Part shown: positions 63,183 to 64,000 of the stretch, one piece after another
How the letters are laid out: every line of letters begins with the position of its first letter
Position numbering within the stretch: the stretch's first letter is position 1
Assembly (NCBI RefSeq): GCF_022749515.1
Contig: NZ_CP094242.1
Location: forward strand, 2,418,001-2,482,000
Length of the DNA: 64,000 nucleotides
Source: Morococcus cerebrosus
GTDB taxonomy: Bacteria > Pseudomonadota > Gammaproteobacteria > Burkholderiales > Neisseriaceae
Reading direction: 5' to 3'
Notes under the pieces: model-generated
Database searches by the model: none
The model's input: only the letters and a program-made list of their open reading frames with translations
What the model was told of the DNA's origin: nothing
Translations under genes and position numbers: made by a program

Positions 63183-64000
63183 ATGCCCAACCCGCTTTAC
63201 CGACAACACGTCATCTCCATTTCCGACCTGACGACCGAACAGCTCGAGCTGCTCCTGCAAACCGCCCTCAAGCTCAAAGCCGACCCGCGCGACGACCTGC
63301 TCGAAGGCAAACTCATCGGCTCATGCTTTTTCGAACCCTCCACCCGCACGCGCCTGTCGTTTGAAACCGCCGTGCAACGCTTGGGCGGCAAAGTCATCGG
63401 CTTTTCCGACGGCGCCAACACCAGCGCGAAAAAAGGCGAAACCCTCGCCGACACCGCCCGCATCATCTCCAGCTACACCGACGCCATCATCCAACGCCAC
63501 CCCAAAGACGGCGCCGCGCGCGTGTCCGCCGAGTTTTCCAAAGTCCCCGTCATCAACGCCGGCGACGGCACCAACCAACACCCCAGCCAAACCCTGCTCG
63601 ACCTCGTGACCATCTACGAAACCCAAGGTCGTCTGAACAAGCTCAAAATCGCCATGGCGGGCGACCTCAAATACGGCCGCACCGTCCACTCCCTCTGCCA
63701 AGCCCTCAAACGCTGGGACTGCGAATTCGCTTTCGTCTCCCCGCCCAGCCTTGCCATGCCCGAATACATCACCGAAGAACTCGAAGCCGCAGGCTGCCGT
63801 TACCAAATCCTGCCCGACCTCGAAGCCGCCGTCGAATGGGCGGACATCCTATACATGACCCGCGTCCAGCGCGAACGCTTCGACGAACAAGAGTTCGCCA
63901 AAATCCAAGGTAAATTCAACCTCAACGCCGCCATGCTTGCCAACGCCCGCCCCAACCTGCGCGTGTTGCACCCCCTGCCGCGCGTTGACGAAATCCACCC
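63183..64000 (+). CDS. pyrB: Aspartate carbamoyltransferase catalytic chain (3' end beyond window)
   Basis: Condenses carbamoyl phosphate with aspartate in pyrimidine synthesis. The carbamoyl-phosphate site STRTR (residues 53-57), the conserved KKGETLADT lysine loop and HPSQTLLDL (about residues 132-140) are present, as is the aspartate-domain HPLPR motif near the window end. The visible 272 residues are most of the usual 305-310. Ribosome site AAAGGAAG precedes the ATG. A DUS lies inside the gene (63627-63638, coding QGRLN). Confidence 0.95.
   Translation, partial: MPNPLYRQHVISISDLTTEQLELLLQTALKLKADPRDDLLEGKLIGSCFFEPSTRTRLSFETAVQRLGGKVIGFSDGANTSAKKGETLADTARIISSYTDAIIQRHPKDGAARVSAEFSKVPVINAGDGTNQHPSQTLLDLVTIYETQGRLNKLKIAMAGDLKYGRTVHSLCQALKRWDCEFAFVSPPSLAMPEYITEELEAAGCRYQILPDLEAAVEWADILYMTRVQRERFDEQEFAKIQGKFNLNAAMLANARPNLRVLHPLPRVDEIH

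Overview
The window is a chromosomal segment of a commensal Neisseria of the N. mucosa / N. sicca / N. macacae group. The main clue is the DNA uptake sequence (DUS): the 12-mer AGGTCGTCTGAA, the 'mucosa' dialect, occurs dozens of times, mostly as inverted pairs serving as terminators. Correia repeat-enclosed elements (CREE), dRS3-type repeats, IS1655, IS1106-like elements, maf toxin genes and a GNA33-type MltA all fit Neisseria.

Layout. 1-7.7 kb: housekeeping genes (ggt, cut by the window edge; gnd; a glycerate-type dehydrogenase; an FKBP; gltX). 7.8-8.9 kb: IS1655 copy 1. 9-16 kb, mostly minus strand: a zinc-less M16 protease homologue, an ABC exporter, a 42-residue lipoprotein, a GNAT protein and rmuC. 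16-17.5 kb: a gene-poor, repeat-rich stretch with three tandem, related mini-genes for about 35-residue exported peptides, preceded by a tandem palindromic site. 17.5-24 kb: an ABC ATPase with a thiamine-type Nudix gene, a carbonic anhydrase, nadD-rsfS-rlmH, an initiator tRNA, hemJ and a CYTH gene.

24-31 kb is an AT-rich island of nested mobile DNA: three defective IS1106-like copies, a MITE with matching ends, two IS630-family copies one inside the other, and one cargo gene, an NlpC/P60-like peptidase without a signal peptide. Imperfect direct repeats of about 165 bp lie before hemJ and at the island's right edge.

31-37 kb: mltA, the iron-uptake set efeU-efeO-efeB, and bolA. 37.4-48.2 kb: IS1655 copy 2 and a gene for a 3095-residue YadA-type trimeric autotransporter. 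48.6-54.7 kb: nitronate monooxygenase, glmU, two small lipoproteins, a HAD phosphatase and a ThiB-like thiamine-binding protein.

54.7-60.5 kb is a polymorphic-toxin locus. A mafB lacking its 5' end carries a TGA exactly at the Trp of its WHH nuclease motif. It is followed by three paralogous immunity genes and two orphan toxin C-termini with intact WHH, then an orphan SUFU-type gene between two inverted IS1655 copies. 60.6-64 kb: a YccS-type membrane protein and pyrB (cut by the window edge), with an Arg-rich mini-ORF and terminator ahead of it.

Most notable: (1) the exported mini-peptide cluster and its tandem palindrome; (2) three of four IS1655 copies sit at the same position inside a DUS, with 3-bp duplications GTC or GAC; (3) the maf cassette array, with a foreign-dialect DUS (ATGCCGTCTGAA) suggesting transfer from meningococcus/gonococcus-type relatives.
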